Below are positions 1-9,659 of a stretch of 64,000 nt of DNA, piece by piece. This stretch comes from Pseudomonas sp. p1(2021b) (GTDB taxonomy: Bacteria > Pseudomonadota > Gammaproteobacteria > Pseudomonadales > Pseudomonadaceae), in contig NZ_CP083746.1 of assembly GCF_020151015.1 (NCBI RefSeq), forward strand, positions 5,114,501 through 5,178,500. The letters are read 5' to 3'. Both the position numbers and the translations under genes were made by a program. The number at the start of each line of letters is the position of its first letter. Position 1 is the stretch's first letter. Under the pieces are notes generated by a model. That model ran no database searches and was not told where the DNA came from. It saw only the letters and a list, made by a program, of their open reading frames with translations.

Positions 1-1098
1 CGTCTCACGCGTCTGCTCGCCCCGCTCATCGCCGCCGGCCTTTTGGCCGGCGCCCTGCCGGCCCAAGCCGAACAGCGCACCCTGCGGGTGTACAACTGGT
101 TCGACTACATCACGCCGCAAACCCTGACGGACTTTCAGCAGGACAGCGGCGTCAAGCTGATCTACGACATCTTCGACACCAACGAAGCCCTGGAAGCCAA
201 GCTGCTCACGGGCAACTCCGGCTATGACGTGGTGGTCCCGTCGAACGTGTTCCTGGCCAAGCAGATCGAGGCCGGGGTGTTCCAGCCACTGGATCGCAGC
301 AAGTTGCCCAACTGGCAGCACCTGGACCCGGCGCTGATGAAGCTGATCGAGGCCAACGACCCCGGTAACAAGCATGCCGTGCCCTACATGTACGGCACCG
401 TGCTGATCGGCTTCAACCCAGACAAGGTCAAAGCCGCGCTGGGCGACAATGCCCCGGTGGATAGCTGGGACCTGATCTTCAAGGAAGAGAACATCGCCAA
501 GCTCAAGCAGTGCGGCGTGGCCTTGCTCGACTCGCCGTCGGAGATCCTGCCGCTGGCCCTGCGGTACCTTGGGCTGCCGCCCAACAGCGAGAAGCCGGCC
601 GACTACAAGAAAGCCGAAGCGCTGATGCTCAAGATCCGCCCGCATATCACCTACTTCCACTCCTCCAAGTACATGGCGGACATCGCCAACGGCGATATCT
701 GCGTGGCCGTGGGCTATTCGGGCAGCTTTTCGCAGGCGGCCAACCGCGCGCGCGACGCCAAGAACGGCGTGGTGGTGGACATGCGCCTGCCCAAGGAAGG
801 CGCGCCGATCTGGTTCGACATGCTGGCCATTCCGAAGAATGCCGCCAACCCGGAAGACGCCCATGCCTTCATCAATTACTTGCTGAGGCCGGAAGTGATC
901 GCACCGATCAGCGACTTCGTCGGCTACCCCAACCCGAACAAGGACGCCACCGACAAGGTCAGCCCGGCGATCCGCAACAACCCCAACCTGTACCCGACTG
1001 CCGAGGCGATGGCCAAGCTGTATACCTTGAAGCCCTTGCAGCGCGACGCCGAGCGGGCACGGACCCGCGCCTGGACACGGATCAAGTCCGGGACCTGA
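1..1098 (+). CDS. Polyamine ABC transporter substrate-binding protein (PotF/SpuD-like), 5' end cut by window
   Basis: Periplasmic binding protein that delivers putrescine or a related polyamine to an inner-membrane ABC importer. The reading frame is open from base 1. The first 23 or so codons form the hydrophobic core of a signal peptide ending in an Ala-rich ALPAQA cleavage region, so only the first codon or two are missing upstream; the in-frame TTG at 43 is not the start. The mature part begins with the family hallmark [10 protein letters not shown] and continues with YDVVVPS, VPYMYGT and [10 protein letters not shown], spread as in PotF, SpuD and SpuE. About 350 residues after the signal matches the family length. 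No transporter subunits are visible because the gene lies at the edge, and a REP pair follows the stop. The exact ligand (putrescine versus spermidine) cannot be decided from the sequence. Confidence 0.9.
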   Translation, partial: RLTRLLAPLIAAGLLAGALPAQAEQRTLRVYNWFDYITPQTLTDFQQDSGVKLIYDIFDTNEALEAKLLTGNSGYDVVVPSNVFLAKQIEAGVFQPLDRSKLPNWQHLDPALMKLIEANDPGNKHAVPYMYGTVLIGFNPDKVKAALGDNAPVDSWDLIFKEENIAKLKQCGVALLDSPSEILPLALRYLGLPPNSEKPADYKKAEALMLKIRPHITYFHSSKYMADIANGDICVAVGYSGSFSQAANRARDAKNGVVVDMRLPKEGAPIWFDMLAIPKNAANPEDAHAFINYLLRPEVIAPISDFVGYPNPNKDATDKVSPAIRNNPNLYPTAEAMAKLYTLKPLQRDAERARTRAWTRIKSGT

Positions 1099-1103
1099 CC
1101 TGA

Positions 1104-1199
1104 CGCCCGATCGCCGGCAAGCCGGCCCCCACCTGTTCTGCGCTGTTTGTAGAGACATCGCCAAACCTGTGGGAGCCGGCTTGCCGGCGATTTCGGGCG
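1104..1199. repeat. REP-type inverted repeat pair
   Basis: Two arms face each other: TCGCCGGCAAGCCGGC from 1111 and GCCGGCTTGCCGGCGA ending at 1191, with the typical CCCACC/TGTGGG borders. It fills the convergent space between the polyamine-binding gene and the MocR gene and could stop transcription from both sides. This is the usual intergenic REP layout of P. putida-group genomes. Confidence 0.8.
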
Positions 1200-1200
1200 C

Positions 1201-2730
1201 TCATGTTTTCCATGCCTTGCGCACCCGCATCAACGCATCCGCAATCTGGGCCTCCGGCACCGCCGCAAACCCCAGCACCAGCCCCGCCCGCTTATCCACA
1301 GGCACCTCGCTGTCCTCGAGCCAGTAGCTGCTCAGGGGATTGACCTCCACGCCAACCGCCTCCGCCAACGCCACCAGTTCCTGCTCTCTCGCATAGTTAT
1401 CCACAGCCACACGCACATGCAGCCCCGCCGCCACCTCTGGCATATCGCCCAATCCGGGCACACCGGTAGGCCAACCCGCCTTGAGCACATTACGCCGTGC
1501 CAGCGCTGCCTTGCGCATGCGTCGGATGTGCCGCTGGAAATGCCCTTGGGCCATGAACTGCGCCATGACGTGCTGGTTACCTATCTCCGAATGCCGCACC
1601 GCCAGTGCTCGCCCCTGGCTGAAAGGCTGCACCAGCCGCTGGGGAAGTACCAGGTAACCCAGGCGCAGGGCAGGAAAGGCGATCTTGCCAAAGGTACCGA
1701 CATATAGAACCCGCCCCTGCCGGTCCAGGGCAGCCAGGGGCGCCAGGGGCGCGCCGCTGTAGCGGTACTCGCCATCGTAGTCATCCTCGATCACCCAACC
1801 GTTGCGCTGCTCGGCCCAGTCCAGCAGCGACAGCCGCCTGGCCAGGCTCATGGTGACACCGGTGGGGTACTGGTGCGCCGGTGTGACGTAGGCCAGCCGG
1901 CAGTCGGCCAATTGCACCAGGCGTTCGCAGTCCAGGCCTTCCTCATCCACAGGTACGCCTCGCACGCAGGCTCCGGCCAAGGCAAAGGTATGACCTGCCG
2001 CGCGGTATCCAGGGTTTTCCACAGCTACCTCGTCGCCCGGCTGCAACAACAACTGTGCACAAAGGCTTATGGCTTCTTGCGCACCACTGGTGATCACAAT
2101 TTGTTCAGCCGTGCAAACAAGCCCGCGCGAGCGACGCAGATAGGCGGCGATGAGCCCCCTGAGCAGCGGTTCGCCCGCAGGGTCGCCATAGCCCAGCAGT
2201 GCGGCATCCGGTTTTCGCCAGAAACCCGCTTGCAGCTTGGCCCAGAGCTGGAAAGGAAACAGGTCGAACGCCGGAACTCCAACGCGAAATGCGCGCGGCG
2301 CGCCTGTACGTGGCGGCGGAAGATGATGGGTTTTCAGGCGCTCCATGGCGCTTCCCGAGCGACCTGAGCTGGATAAATCCTCAGTATCAGATACGCAAAT
2401 TGTGGATAAACCTGTTGATAAACCCCGGGATAACCCTGTGGACAGTTGTGTGGATAGTTTCGGAAGCTGGCTGACATAGGTGCCATCGCCGACCCGGCTT
2501 TCGATATAGCCTTCGGCGTATAGCTGGTCGTAGGCACGCACCACGCTGTTGCGGGAAAGCGACAGCATCGCAGCCAGGTCACGCGTCGCCGGCAGACGCG
2601 TACCACTGCCCAGGCGACCATCCAATACCCTTGCCCGCAGCGCCTGGTAGAGCTGTTGGCTGAGCCCACGGCGGCGGTCCAGCACGATACCGGCTGGGTC
2701 GAAGGGCAACGCAAAGGGGCGTTCATGCAT
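1201..2730 (-). CDS. MocR-family transcriptional regulator (GntR HTH + aminotransferase-like domain, PdxR-like)
   Basis: A 509-residue PLP-dependent regulator. Residues about 15-85 are a GntR winged helix (GTRLPATRDLAAMLSLSRNSV). The C-terminal 380 residues are a fold-type I aminotransferase-like domain, with the putative PLP lysine in VGTFGKIAFPALRLGY. Such proteins usually sense PLP or an amino acid and control a divergent gene, here the PaiB-like gene at 2820; the 89-base space contains repeated TATTGG motifs. The interdomain linker (about residues 90-115) is unusual: it holds five tandem tetrapeptides of LST(Q/G) type made from a 12-base DNA repeat. Two other genic sites in this gene match TTATCCACA exactly (1292 and 1397). 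Which pathway it controls cannot be read from the sequence. Confidence 0.9.
   Translation of the reverse strand: MHERPFALPFDPAGIVLDRRRGLSQQLYQALRARVLDGRLGSGTRLPATRDLAAMLSLSRNSVVRAYDQLYAEGYIESRVGDGTYVSQLPKLSTQLSTGLSRGLSTGLSTICVSDTEDLSSSGRSGSAMERLKTHHLPPPRTGAPRAFRVGVPAFDLFPFQLWAKLQAGFWRKPDAALLGYGDPAGEPLLRGLIAAYLRRSRGLVCTAEQIVITSGAQEAISLCAQLLLQPGDEVAVENPGYRAAGHTFALAGACVRGVPVDEEGLDCERLVQLADCRLAYVTPAHQYPTGVTMSLARRLSLLDWAEQRNGWVIEDDYDGEYRYSGAPLAPLAALDRQGRVLYVGTFGKIAFPALRLGYLVLPQRLVQPFSQGRALAVRHSEIGNQHVMAQFMAQGHFQRHIRRMRKAALARRNVLKAGWPTGVPGLGDMPEVAAGLHVRVAVDNYAREQELVALAEAVGVEVNPLSSYWLEDSEVPVDKRAGLVLGFAAVPEAQIADALMRVRKAWKT
2401..2460. repeat. Five tandem 12-bp units resembling DnaA boxes inside the MocR linker
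   Basis: Nine-mers TGTGGATAA, TGTTGATAA, CCGGGATAA, TGTGGACAG and TGTGGATAG start at 2401, 2413, 2425, 2437 and 2449, exactly 12 bases apart. The first is a perfect DnaA box (TTATCCACA on the other strand). On the coding strand each unit encodes Leu-Ser-(Thr/Arg)-(Gln/Gly/Ile). The array could simply be a slipped linker; DnaA binding is a hypothesis. Confidence 0.85.
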
Positions 2731-2782
2731 GGTATTGGACCTATCGAAATAGCTGCTATTGGCTCTTACCTGGTACCAATAG
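2731..2782. promoter_or_regulatory. Probable MocR operator between divergent genes
   Basis: The space between the MocR start and the PaiB-like gene contains CTATTGG at 2756-2762 and its inverse CCAATAG at 2776-2782, plus a third TATTGG at 2733 in direct orientation 24 bases before the second. Direct and inverted repeats of this kind are typical operators for MocR proteins. Inferred from position and symmetry only. Confidence 0.5.
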
Positions 2783-2819
2783 CCTGCCTAGGATGGAGCC
2801 ATCGAACAAGGACTACGCC

Positions 2820-3449
2820 ATGTACAACGCCAAGCCCCACCAGGAACACGACCTCGAGCGCCTGCACCAGCAGATGCTCGACACCCGCCTCGCCGTACTG
2901 GTCAGCCATGGTGAACAAGGCCTGCTGGCGACCCACCTGCCGGTTTTGCTCACGCCCCATGAAGGCCAATATGGGACCGTCTATGCCCACCTGGCCCGGT
3001 CCAACCCTCAATGGCAGGCCCTGGCCCAGGGCGGTGAAGCTTTGTTGGTATTCGCCGGCGCCGATGCCTACGTCAGCCCGTCCTACTACCCGAGCAAGGC
3101 CGAGCACCACAAGGTGGTGCCGACATGGAACTACCTGGCCGTCCATGCCTACGGCCCGGTCGAGGTGTTCCACGACGCCCCTCGCCTGCTCGAGCTTGTC
3201 AGCCGCCTGAGCGATCGTCACGAACAAGGGCGCGCCGAGCCTTGGAAAGTGAGCGATGCCCCGCGCGACTACATAGACGGCATGCTTCGCGCCATCGTCG
3301 GCATTCGCGTGCCCATCACCCGCCTGCAAGGCGCGCGCAAGCTCAGCCAGAACCGCTCGGCCGAGGATATCCGAGGCGTACGCGAAGGCCTGGCCGCCAG
3401 CGCAGATCACCTGGACAACCAGCTTGCCGCACACATGCATTCACTCTGA
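2820..3449 (+). CDS. FMN-binding negative transcriptional regulator (PaiB family)
   Basis: A 209-residue PaiB-like protein with a split-barrel flavin-binding fold. It has the family opening MYNAKPHQEHDLERLHQQML, the block GTVYAHLARSNPQW and the C-terminal IVGIRVPITRLQGARKLSQN, all characteristic of the FMN_bind_2 family. I chose the ATG at 2820 rather than 2793 because AAGGA lies eight bases before it and because family members begin with MY. PaiB proteins are usually encoded beside an acetyltransferase, as here (3467). Despite the name most are not proven regulators, and a flavin- or polyamine-linked role is possible. The divergent MocR gene probably controls it. Confidence 0.88.
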   Translation: MYNAKPHQEHDLERLHQQMLDTRLAVLVSHGEQGLLATHLPVLLTPHEGQYGTVYAHLARSNPQWQALAQGGEALLVFAGADAYVSPSYYPSKAEHHKVVPTWNYLAVHAYGPVEVFHDAPRLLELVSRLSDRHEQGRAEPWKVSDAPRDYIDGMLRAIVGIRVPITRLQGARKLSQNRSAEDIRGVREGLAASADHLDNQLAAHMHSL

Positions 3450-3466
3450 AGGAAAGGAAAACCGCC

Positions 3467-3913
3467 ATGTCCGAAATCATCCTGCGCCCAGTAAGCGCCA
3501 CCGACCACGCTGCCTGGCTCGCCCTGTGGCAGGCCTACCTGCGGTTCTATGAAACCGAACTGCCGGAAGCCGTCAGCGCCAGCACCTGGCAACGCCTGCT
3601 CGACCCGAACGAGCCTACCCATGCGGCCCTGGCGTGGGTCGATGGCAAAGCGGTAGGGATGGTCAACTGGATCTATCATCGGTCCAACTGGAGCATCGAA
3701 AATTCGTGCTACCTGCAGGATCTGTACGTGGACGGCCAGCAGCGCGGCCTGGGTATCGGCCGGCAACTGATCGAGCATGTCTATGCCACCGCCAAGGCCG
3801 CCGGCTGCATCAAGGTGCACTGGCTGACCCACGAAACCAACGCCACCGCGATCAGCCTGTACGAACAGGTCGCCGAACGCCCAGGTTTCATCCAATTCCG
3901 TAAACCACTGTAG
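3467..3913 (+). CDS. GNAT-family N-acetyltransferase
   Basis: A 148-residue GNAT acetyltransferase. The acetyl-CoA pyrophosphate-binding loop reads QQRGLGIGRQLI (about residues 87-98), preceded by the strand LQDLYVD and followed by VHWLTHETNATAISLYEQ, the usual motif B. The ATG at 3467 follows a strong GGAAAGGAAA and lies 17 bases after the PaiB-like stop, so the genes are probably co-transcribed. PaiA/PaiB pairs modify polyamines in Bacillus, but this protein is not clearly PaiA and its substrate is unknown. Confidence 0.9.
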   Translation: MSEIILRPVSATDHAAWLALWQAYLRFYETELPEAVSASTWQRLLDPNEPTHAALAWVDGKAVGMVNWIYHRSNWSIENSCYLQDLYVDGQQRGLGIGRQLIEHVYATAKAAGCIKVHWLTHETNATAISLYEQVAERPGFIQFRKPL

Positions 3914-3920
3914 GCCGACC

Positions 3921-4592
3921 ATGCGCGACGCACTGAACTTCAAGCCCGCCGCAACACCCAAGGCCGAGCCCATCGAAGGCCGTTTCATCCGCCTGGAGAA
4001 ACTCGACCCGGCGCGCCACGGCGACGACCTGTGGGCGGCATTGCAAGGCCCTGGGTCCGATCCTGCCCTGTGGGATTACCTGCCCTATGGCCCCTTCGGT
4101 GAACGCAGCGCCTTCGATCGCTGGCTGGAAGGCAACGCCGCGGGCCACGACCCGCTGTTCTACAGCGTCATCGACCGTGCCAACGGCCAGGTGCAGGGCA
4201 TCCTCAGCCTGATGTCCATCGTTCCCGACCATGGCCGCATCGAGATCGGCCATATCGCCTTCGGCGCTGCCATGCAGCGCACACCGAAAGGTACCGAGGC
4301 GGTCTACCTGCTGGGCAAGCTCGGCTTCGCCCTGGGCAACCGTCGCCTGGAATGGAAATGCAACAATGCCAACGCCCGCTCCAAGCGTGCAGCCGAGCGT
4401 TTCGGCTTCGTCTTCGAAGGGGTGTTCCGCAATCACATGGTGGTCAAGGACCACAATCGCGATACCGCCTGGTATTCGATTACCGACGAGGAATGGCCGG
4501 CGGTGGCAGCGGGGTTCGAGCGCTGGTTGAGCGAGGAGAACCAGCGGCCTGGTGGGCAATTGAAGACGTTGGAGGCTTGCCGCACGGGCTGA
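3921..4592 (+). CDS. GNAT-family N-acetyltransferase, RimJ/RimL type
   Basis: A 223-residue acetyltransferase of the RimJ/RimL-like branch. It opens with the family block IEGRFIRLEKLDP, has the core IEIGHIAFGAAMQRTPKGTE, and ends with EWKCNNANARSKRAAERFGF followed by FEGVFRNHMVVKDHNRDT, which is the acyl-CoA loop and motif B of this group. It begins seven bases after the preceding GNAT gene and is probably the last gene of the PaiB-GNAT-GNAT transcript. Proteins of this type acetylate ribosomal N-termini or small amines; the substrate is not predictable. Confidence 0.88.
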   Translation: MRDALNFKPAATPKAEPIEGRFIRLEKLDPARHGDDLWAALQGPGSDPALWDYLPYGPFGERSAFDRWLEGNAAGHDPLFYSVIDRANGQVQGILSLMSIVPDHGRIEIGHIAFGAAMQRTPKGTEAVYLLGKLGFALGNRRLEWKCNNANARSKRAAERFGFVFEGVFRNHMVVKDHNRDTAWYSITDEEWPAVAAGFERWLSEENQRPGGQLKTLEACRTG

Positions 4593-4608
4593 GTCGCCAG
4601 AGCTGACG

Positions 4609-4707
4609 CAATCGCGGGACAAGCCCGCTCCCACAAGGTCGACGGCCCCAAGAAAGTGGTACCGGGAGCAGTCCAGCCTGTGGGAGCGGGCTTGCCCCGC
4701 GATTGCG
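4609..4707. repeat. REP-type inverted repeat pair
   Basis: CGCAATCGCGGGACAAGCCC at 4609 is the inverse of the arm ending GCGATTGCG at 4707, with CTCCCAC and GTGGGAG shoulders. It lies between the end of the acetyltransferase operon and the end of oadA, a convergent junction. Confidence 0.8.
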
Positions 4708-4721
4708 TACAAAAGGCAGCA

Positions 4722-4748
4722 CAAAAAAAGGGGAGCATATCGCTCCCC
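4722..4748 (-). terminator. Rho-independent terminator of the pycA-oadA operon
   Basis: Read on the minus strand, GGGGAGC-GATAT-GCTCCCC is followed by seven T residues, 34 bases after the oadA stop. Stem, loop and T-tract are complete, so this is a strong intrinsic terminator. Confidence 0.85.
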
Positions 4749-4781
4749 ATGAGGTAAACCGCTTGTCGTCGAAGGCTTCGA

Positions 4782-6590
4782 TCAGCCTTCGATCTCGATC
4801 AGGATCTCGCCCGGCGTGACACGATCGCCCTTGGCCACGTGGATGGCGGTGACCTTGCCGGCGATCGGCGCCTGGACCTCGGTCTCCATCTTCATGGCTT
4901 CGGTGATCAGCACCGGCTGACCGGCCTTGACCGTGTCACCTTCCTTGACCAGCACATCGACGATGTTGCCCGGCATGGTGGTGCTTACGTGGCCTGGGCC
5001 GCTGGCCTGCTTGCGCTTGCTGCCGCCACCGCTGACGAACTCGTTCAGTGGCTCGAAGACCACCTCTTCCGGCATGCCGTCGATGGACAGGTAGAAGTGG
5101 CGCTTGCCCTCGGCCTTGACACCCACGCCGGTGATGTCGACGCGGTAGGTCTCGCCGTGCACGTCGATGACGAACTCGGTCGGCACACCTTCGCCGCCCG
5201 GGCCGGCCACAGCGCCCGCTTCTGGAATCGGCAGCAGGGCTTCAGGCACCAAGGTGCCGGCTTCACGCTCCTCGAGGAATTTGCGGCCGATATCCGGGAA
5301 CATGGCGAAGGTCAGCACATCTTCCTCGCAGCGGGCCAGGTTGCCGATCTCGGCACGCAGCTTGGCCATCTCCGGCTTGAGCAAGTCGGCCGGGCGCACG
5401 TCGATCACCTCTTCGCTACCGATCGCCTGGCGGCGAAGCTGCTCGTTGACCACACCCGGCGCCTTGCCATAGCCACCTTGCAAGTACAGCTTCACCTCGT
5501 TGGTGATGGTCTTGTAGCGCTCGCCAGCGAGCACGTTGAAGAACGCCTGGGTACCGACGATCTGCGAGGTCGGAGTGACCAGCGGCGGGAAGCCGAGGTC
5601 TTCGCGCACCCGCGGAATTTCCGCCAGCACTTCGTTCATGCGGTTGAGCGCGCCCTGCTCCTTGAGCTGGTTGGCCAGGTTGGAAATCATGCCGCCCGGG
5701 ACCTGGTTGACCTGCACGCGAGTATCCACGGCGGTGAACTCGCTTTCGAACTGGTGGTACTTCTTGCGTACGGCATAGAAGTACAGGCCGATTTCCTGCA
5801 GCAGCTCCAGGTCCAGGCCGGTGTCGAACTCGGTGCCCTTGAGGGCGGCGACCATCGACTCGGTGCCCGGGTGGCTGGTACCCCAGGCGAAGCTGGAGAT
5901 AGCGGTGTCGATGTGGTCGGCACCGTTTTCCACGGCCTTGAGCTGGCACATGGCGGCCAGGCCGGCGGTGTCGTGGGAATGGATGAATACCGGCAGCGAC
6001 TGCTCGGCCTTCAGCGCCTTGACCAGCTCACCGGTGGCGTAAGGGGTCAACAGGCCGGCCATGTCCTTGATCGCCACCGAGTCGCAACCCATGGCTTCCA
6101 TCTGCTTGGCCTGGGCCACGAAGGCATCGATGGTGTGCACGGGGCTGGTGGTGTAGGCGATGGTGCCCTGGGCGTGCTTGCCAGCGGCCTTGACCGCCTC
6201 GATGGCCACGCGCAGGTTACGCACGTCGTTCATGGCGTCGAAGATACGGAACACGTCGATGCCATTGACCGCGGCCTTGGCGACGAAGGCCTTGACCACG
6301 TCGTCGCTGTAGTGGCGGTAGCCCAGCAGGTTCTGGCCGCGCAGCAGCATCTGCAGGCGGGTGTTGGGCAGTGCGGCGCGCAGCTTGCGCAGGCGTTCCC
6401 ATGGGTCTTCCTTGAGGAAGCGCACGCAGGCATCGAAAGTGGCGCCGCCCCAGACTTCCAGCGACCAGTAGCCGACCTTGTCGAGCTTGTCGCAGATCGG
6501 CAGCATGTCTTCGGTGCGCATGCGGGTGGCCAGCAGGGACTGGTGGGCGTCGCGCAGGATTGTGTCGGTGACAAAGATTTTCTTGGACAT
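4782..6590 (-). CDS. oadA: Pyruvate carboxylase subunit B (biotin-containing carboxyltransferase)
   Basis: A 602-residue carboxyltransferase with biotin carrier, which transfers CO2 from carboxybiotin to pyruvate and replenishes oxaloacetate. The N-terminal HMGL-like/carboxyltransferase domain shows TDTILRDAHQSLLATRMR and metal-site residues around FIHSHDTAGLA; a conserved PYC/OADA domain follows; residues 535-602 are a biotinyl domain with the biotin lysine in EAMKMET. I chose ATG 6590 (MSKKIFVTDT) over the upstream 6605 start because family members begin there. It lies 11 bases after pycA in the same operon and is followed by a terminator. No sodium-pump subunits are nearby, which favours two-subunit pyruvate carboxylase over oxaloacetate decarboxylase. 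Confidence 0.95.
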   Translation of the reverse strand: MSKKIFVTDTILRDAHQSLLATRMRTEDMLPICDKLDKVGYWSLEVWGGATFDACVRFLKEDPWERLRKLRAALPNTRLQMLLRGQNLLGYRHYSDDVVKAFVAKAAVNGIDVFRIFDAMNDVRNLRVAIEAVKAAGKHAQGTIAYTTSPVHTIDAFVAQAKQMEAMGCDSVAIKDMAGLLTPYATGELVKALKAEQSLPVFIHSHDTAGLAAMCQLKAVENGADHIDTAISSFAWGTSHPGTESMVAALKGTEFDTGLDLELLQEIGLYFYAVRKKYHQFESEFTAVDTRVQVNQVPGGMISNLANQLKEQGALNRMNEVLAEIPRVREDLGFPPLVTPTSQIVGTQAFFNVLAGERYKTITNEVKLYLQGGYGKAPGVVNEQLRRQAIGSEEVIDVRPADLLKPEMAKLRAEIGNLARCEEDVLTFAMFPDIGRKFLEEREAGTLVPEALLPIPEAGAVAGPGGEGVPTEFVIDVHGETYRVDITGVGVKAEGKRHFYLSIDGMPEEVVFEPLNEFVSGGGSKRKQASGPGHVSTTMPGNIVDVLVKEGDTVKAGQPVLITEAMKMETEVQAPIAGKVTAIHVAKGDRVTPGEILIEIEG

Positions 6591-6601
6591 TATTCGGTTC
6601 C

Positions 6602-8017
<1,416 letters not shown>

Positions 8018-8120
8018 TGGAGTCTTCCCAAAGCCGATGGAACACACGAGCCGGTACTGCCGGTCGGCGTGACCAGACGCTGCTGGCCAGTCGCACATTC
8101 ACCCTAGCGCTGTAGGTTGA

Positions 8121-8143
8121 TAAACAAAAATCAATATTTGTTA
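8121..8143. promoter_or_regulatory. Candidate LysR operator between pycA and its divergent regulator
   Basis: An inverted repeat AACAAA-N8-TTTGTT (8123-8142) sits in the 187-base divergent space in an AT-rich pocket. The position fits autoregulation by the LysR protein and activation of pycA-oadA. Inferred from symmetry and location. Confidence 0.45.
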
Positions 8144-8204
8144 GGGTCGGCATTAGCAAAAGCTTATAGTGCCGTAACAGGGTTTTGCGGAAAGTGAGGA
8201 AAGA

Positions 8205-9167
8205 ATGCGTAAGTCATTGATGCGCATGACTTTAAGGCAGCTGCAGATTTTCAATGAGGTGTGTGACCTGCGCTCCTACAGCCGGGCAGCCGAAGAGATG
8301 GCATTGACGCAACCCGCCGTAAGTCTACAGATCCGCCAGCTCGAAGAGCTGGTGGGCCAGCCGTTGTTCGAATATGTCGGCAAGAAGCTGTACCTCACCG
8401 AGGCGGCCGAAGCCCTGCAACGTGCCAGCCGGGACATCTTCGGTCGCCTGGAAAACCTCGACATGCAGCTGTCGGACATGCAGGGCTCGCTGCAGGGGCA
8501 ACTCAAGCTGGCGATCGAATCCAGCGCCAAGTACTTCGTCCCGCACCTGTTCGCCGCGTTCAAGCAGCGCCACCCGGAGGTCAACCTGACCCTGACGGTG
8601 GTCAACCGCGCCCAGGCGATCCGGCGCCTCTCGGACAACCGCGACGACCTGATCATCATGTCGATGGTGCCCCAGGACATGGGCCTGGAATTCATGCCGT
8701 TCCTCAACAACCCCATCGTTGCCGTGGCACCGCCGGACCATCCGCTGTGCAAGCTGGAAAAACTCCGCCTGCAGGACCTGGAACCTCACACGCTGCTGGT
8801 ACGCGAGCAGGGCTCGGGCACGCGCAAGGCCTGCGAAGAATACTTCAAGGACAAGCGTGTGCATTTCACCCAGACCCTGGAAGTCGCCTCCGCCGACGCC
8901 CAGCGCGAGTGCGTGATCGCAGGCCTGGGCGTCGCCCTGCTGACTCGCCACGCGGTGAACATGGAGCTGGCCACCGGCGTGTTGAAGGAGTTGCCGGTCG
9001 AAGAACTACCCCTGTATCGCAGCTGGTGCGTGGTGCAGTCCAAGGCCAAGCGTCAGTCGCCGGTGGCGTTGGCGTTCCTGGCGTTCATCCGCAATGAACG
9101 GGCGAAGATCAGCGGGCTTGTGGAGCGATTTTCGGGGAAGATGCCGCCGATACCTGCCATACCGTGA
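8205..9167 (+). CDS. LysR-family transcriptional regulator, divergent from pyruvate carboxylase
   Basis: A 320-residue LysR protein. Residues about 8-68 are the winged helix (LRQLQIFNEVCDLRSYSRAA, then QPAVSLQIRQLEELVG); the rest is the periplasmic-binding-like effector domain with HPEVNLTLTVVNR. The ATG at 8205 follows AGGAAAG at good spacing. Its divergence from pycA implies control of anaplerotic CO2 fixation, as proposed for its counterpart in other pseudomonads; the effector domain resembles CbbR-type regulators. The last 59 bases overlap a convergent 72-residue gene. Confidence 0.92.
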   Translation: MRKSLMRMTLRQLQIFNEVCDLRSYSRAAEEMALTQPAVSLQIRQLEELVGQPLFEYVGKKLYLTEAAEALQRASRDIFGRLENLDMQLSDMQGSLQGQLKLAIESSAKYFVPHLFAAFKQRHPEVNLTLTVVNRAQAIRRLSDNRDDLIIMSMVPQDMGLEFMPFLNNPIVAVAPPDHPLCKLEKLRLQDLEPHTLLVREQGSGTRKACEEYFKDKRVHFTQTLEVASADAQRECVIAGLGVALLTRHAVNMELATGVLKELPVEELPLYRSWCVVQSKAKRQSPVALAFLAFIRNERAKISGLVERFSGKMPPIPAIP

Positions 9168-9327
9168 TGTCCTGCAGATCAGGGTAATCGGTGATCTCGC
9201 GAAGCAGTTGGCGCTGGTCGCAGTAGCTTTCGATCGCGCGGCGGAACTCCATGCGGCGCTGGTCCTTTTCCTGCTGCTTGCGAGCCTTGGCGCTGGGTTG
9301 GTACGAACCGTCATGATCACGTGCCAT
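9109..9327 (-). CDS. Small basic hypothetical protein (72 aa)
   Basis: A 72-residue protein rich in Lys, Arg, Glu and Gln at its N-terminus (SAKARKQQEKDQRRMEFRRA), with no signal peptide or membrane segment. It has a good Shine-Dalgarno GGGAGA seven bases before the ATG at 9327, and I recall similar small proteins annotated as hypothetical in other pseudomonads. Its 3' end overlaps the 3' end of the LysR gene by 59 bases, tail to tail, so the two mRNAs would be complementary there. Function unknown. Confidence 0.65.
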   Translation of the reverse strand: MARDHDGSYQPSAKARKQQEKDQRRMEFRRAIESYCDQRQLLREITDYPDLQDITVWQVSAASSPKIAPQAR

Positions 9328-9424
9328 TGCCTGTCTCCCAGAAAGGATGCGGGAGTTTCAGACTGGCCTTTTGGGTTTACGATTTTGCGCTGGTTTGGTG
9401 ACAGAATCGTGAATTTTCATTGCC

Positions 9425-9640
9425 TATACCGCCTTTTCGCGGGTAAACCCGCTCTCATAGAACAACGCATAACTCATTGATTTGACAAGCCCGCTCCTAC
9501 AGAAGAAGGCGGCGCTAGCCACTTGTTCTCTGCGCGACAGCGCAGCCCAAAGGGCTGGGTGATCTCCCACAGAGCCTGCATGGCCCGAAGGGCTGGATTA
9601 TCTTTCACAGGGCCTGTGGGAGCGGGTTTACCCGCGAAAA
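9425..9640. repeat. REP arms and a degenerate direct repeat, no gene
   Basis: The space from 9328 to 9659 has no credible gene. It holds REP arms TTCGCGGGTAAACCCGCTC (about 9434) and GAGCGGGTTTACCCGCGAA (ending about 9640), a third half-arm ACAAGCCCGCTCCTACAG near 9485, and two imperfect direct copies of a segment that starts GCCC(A/G)AAGGGCTG and ends CAC(A/G)G(A/G)GCCTG (about 9544 and 9585). Confidence 0.7.
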
Positions 9641-9659
9641 AGCCGGTTCAAGCTAGCGA

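Noticed and set aside
2401..2460. CRISPR or plasmid-type iteron array
   Set aside because: Units are 12 bases without spacers and lie in frame inside a conserved gene; no cas or rep gene is near.
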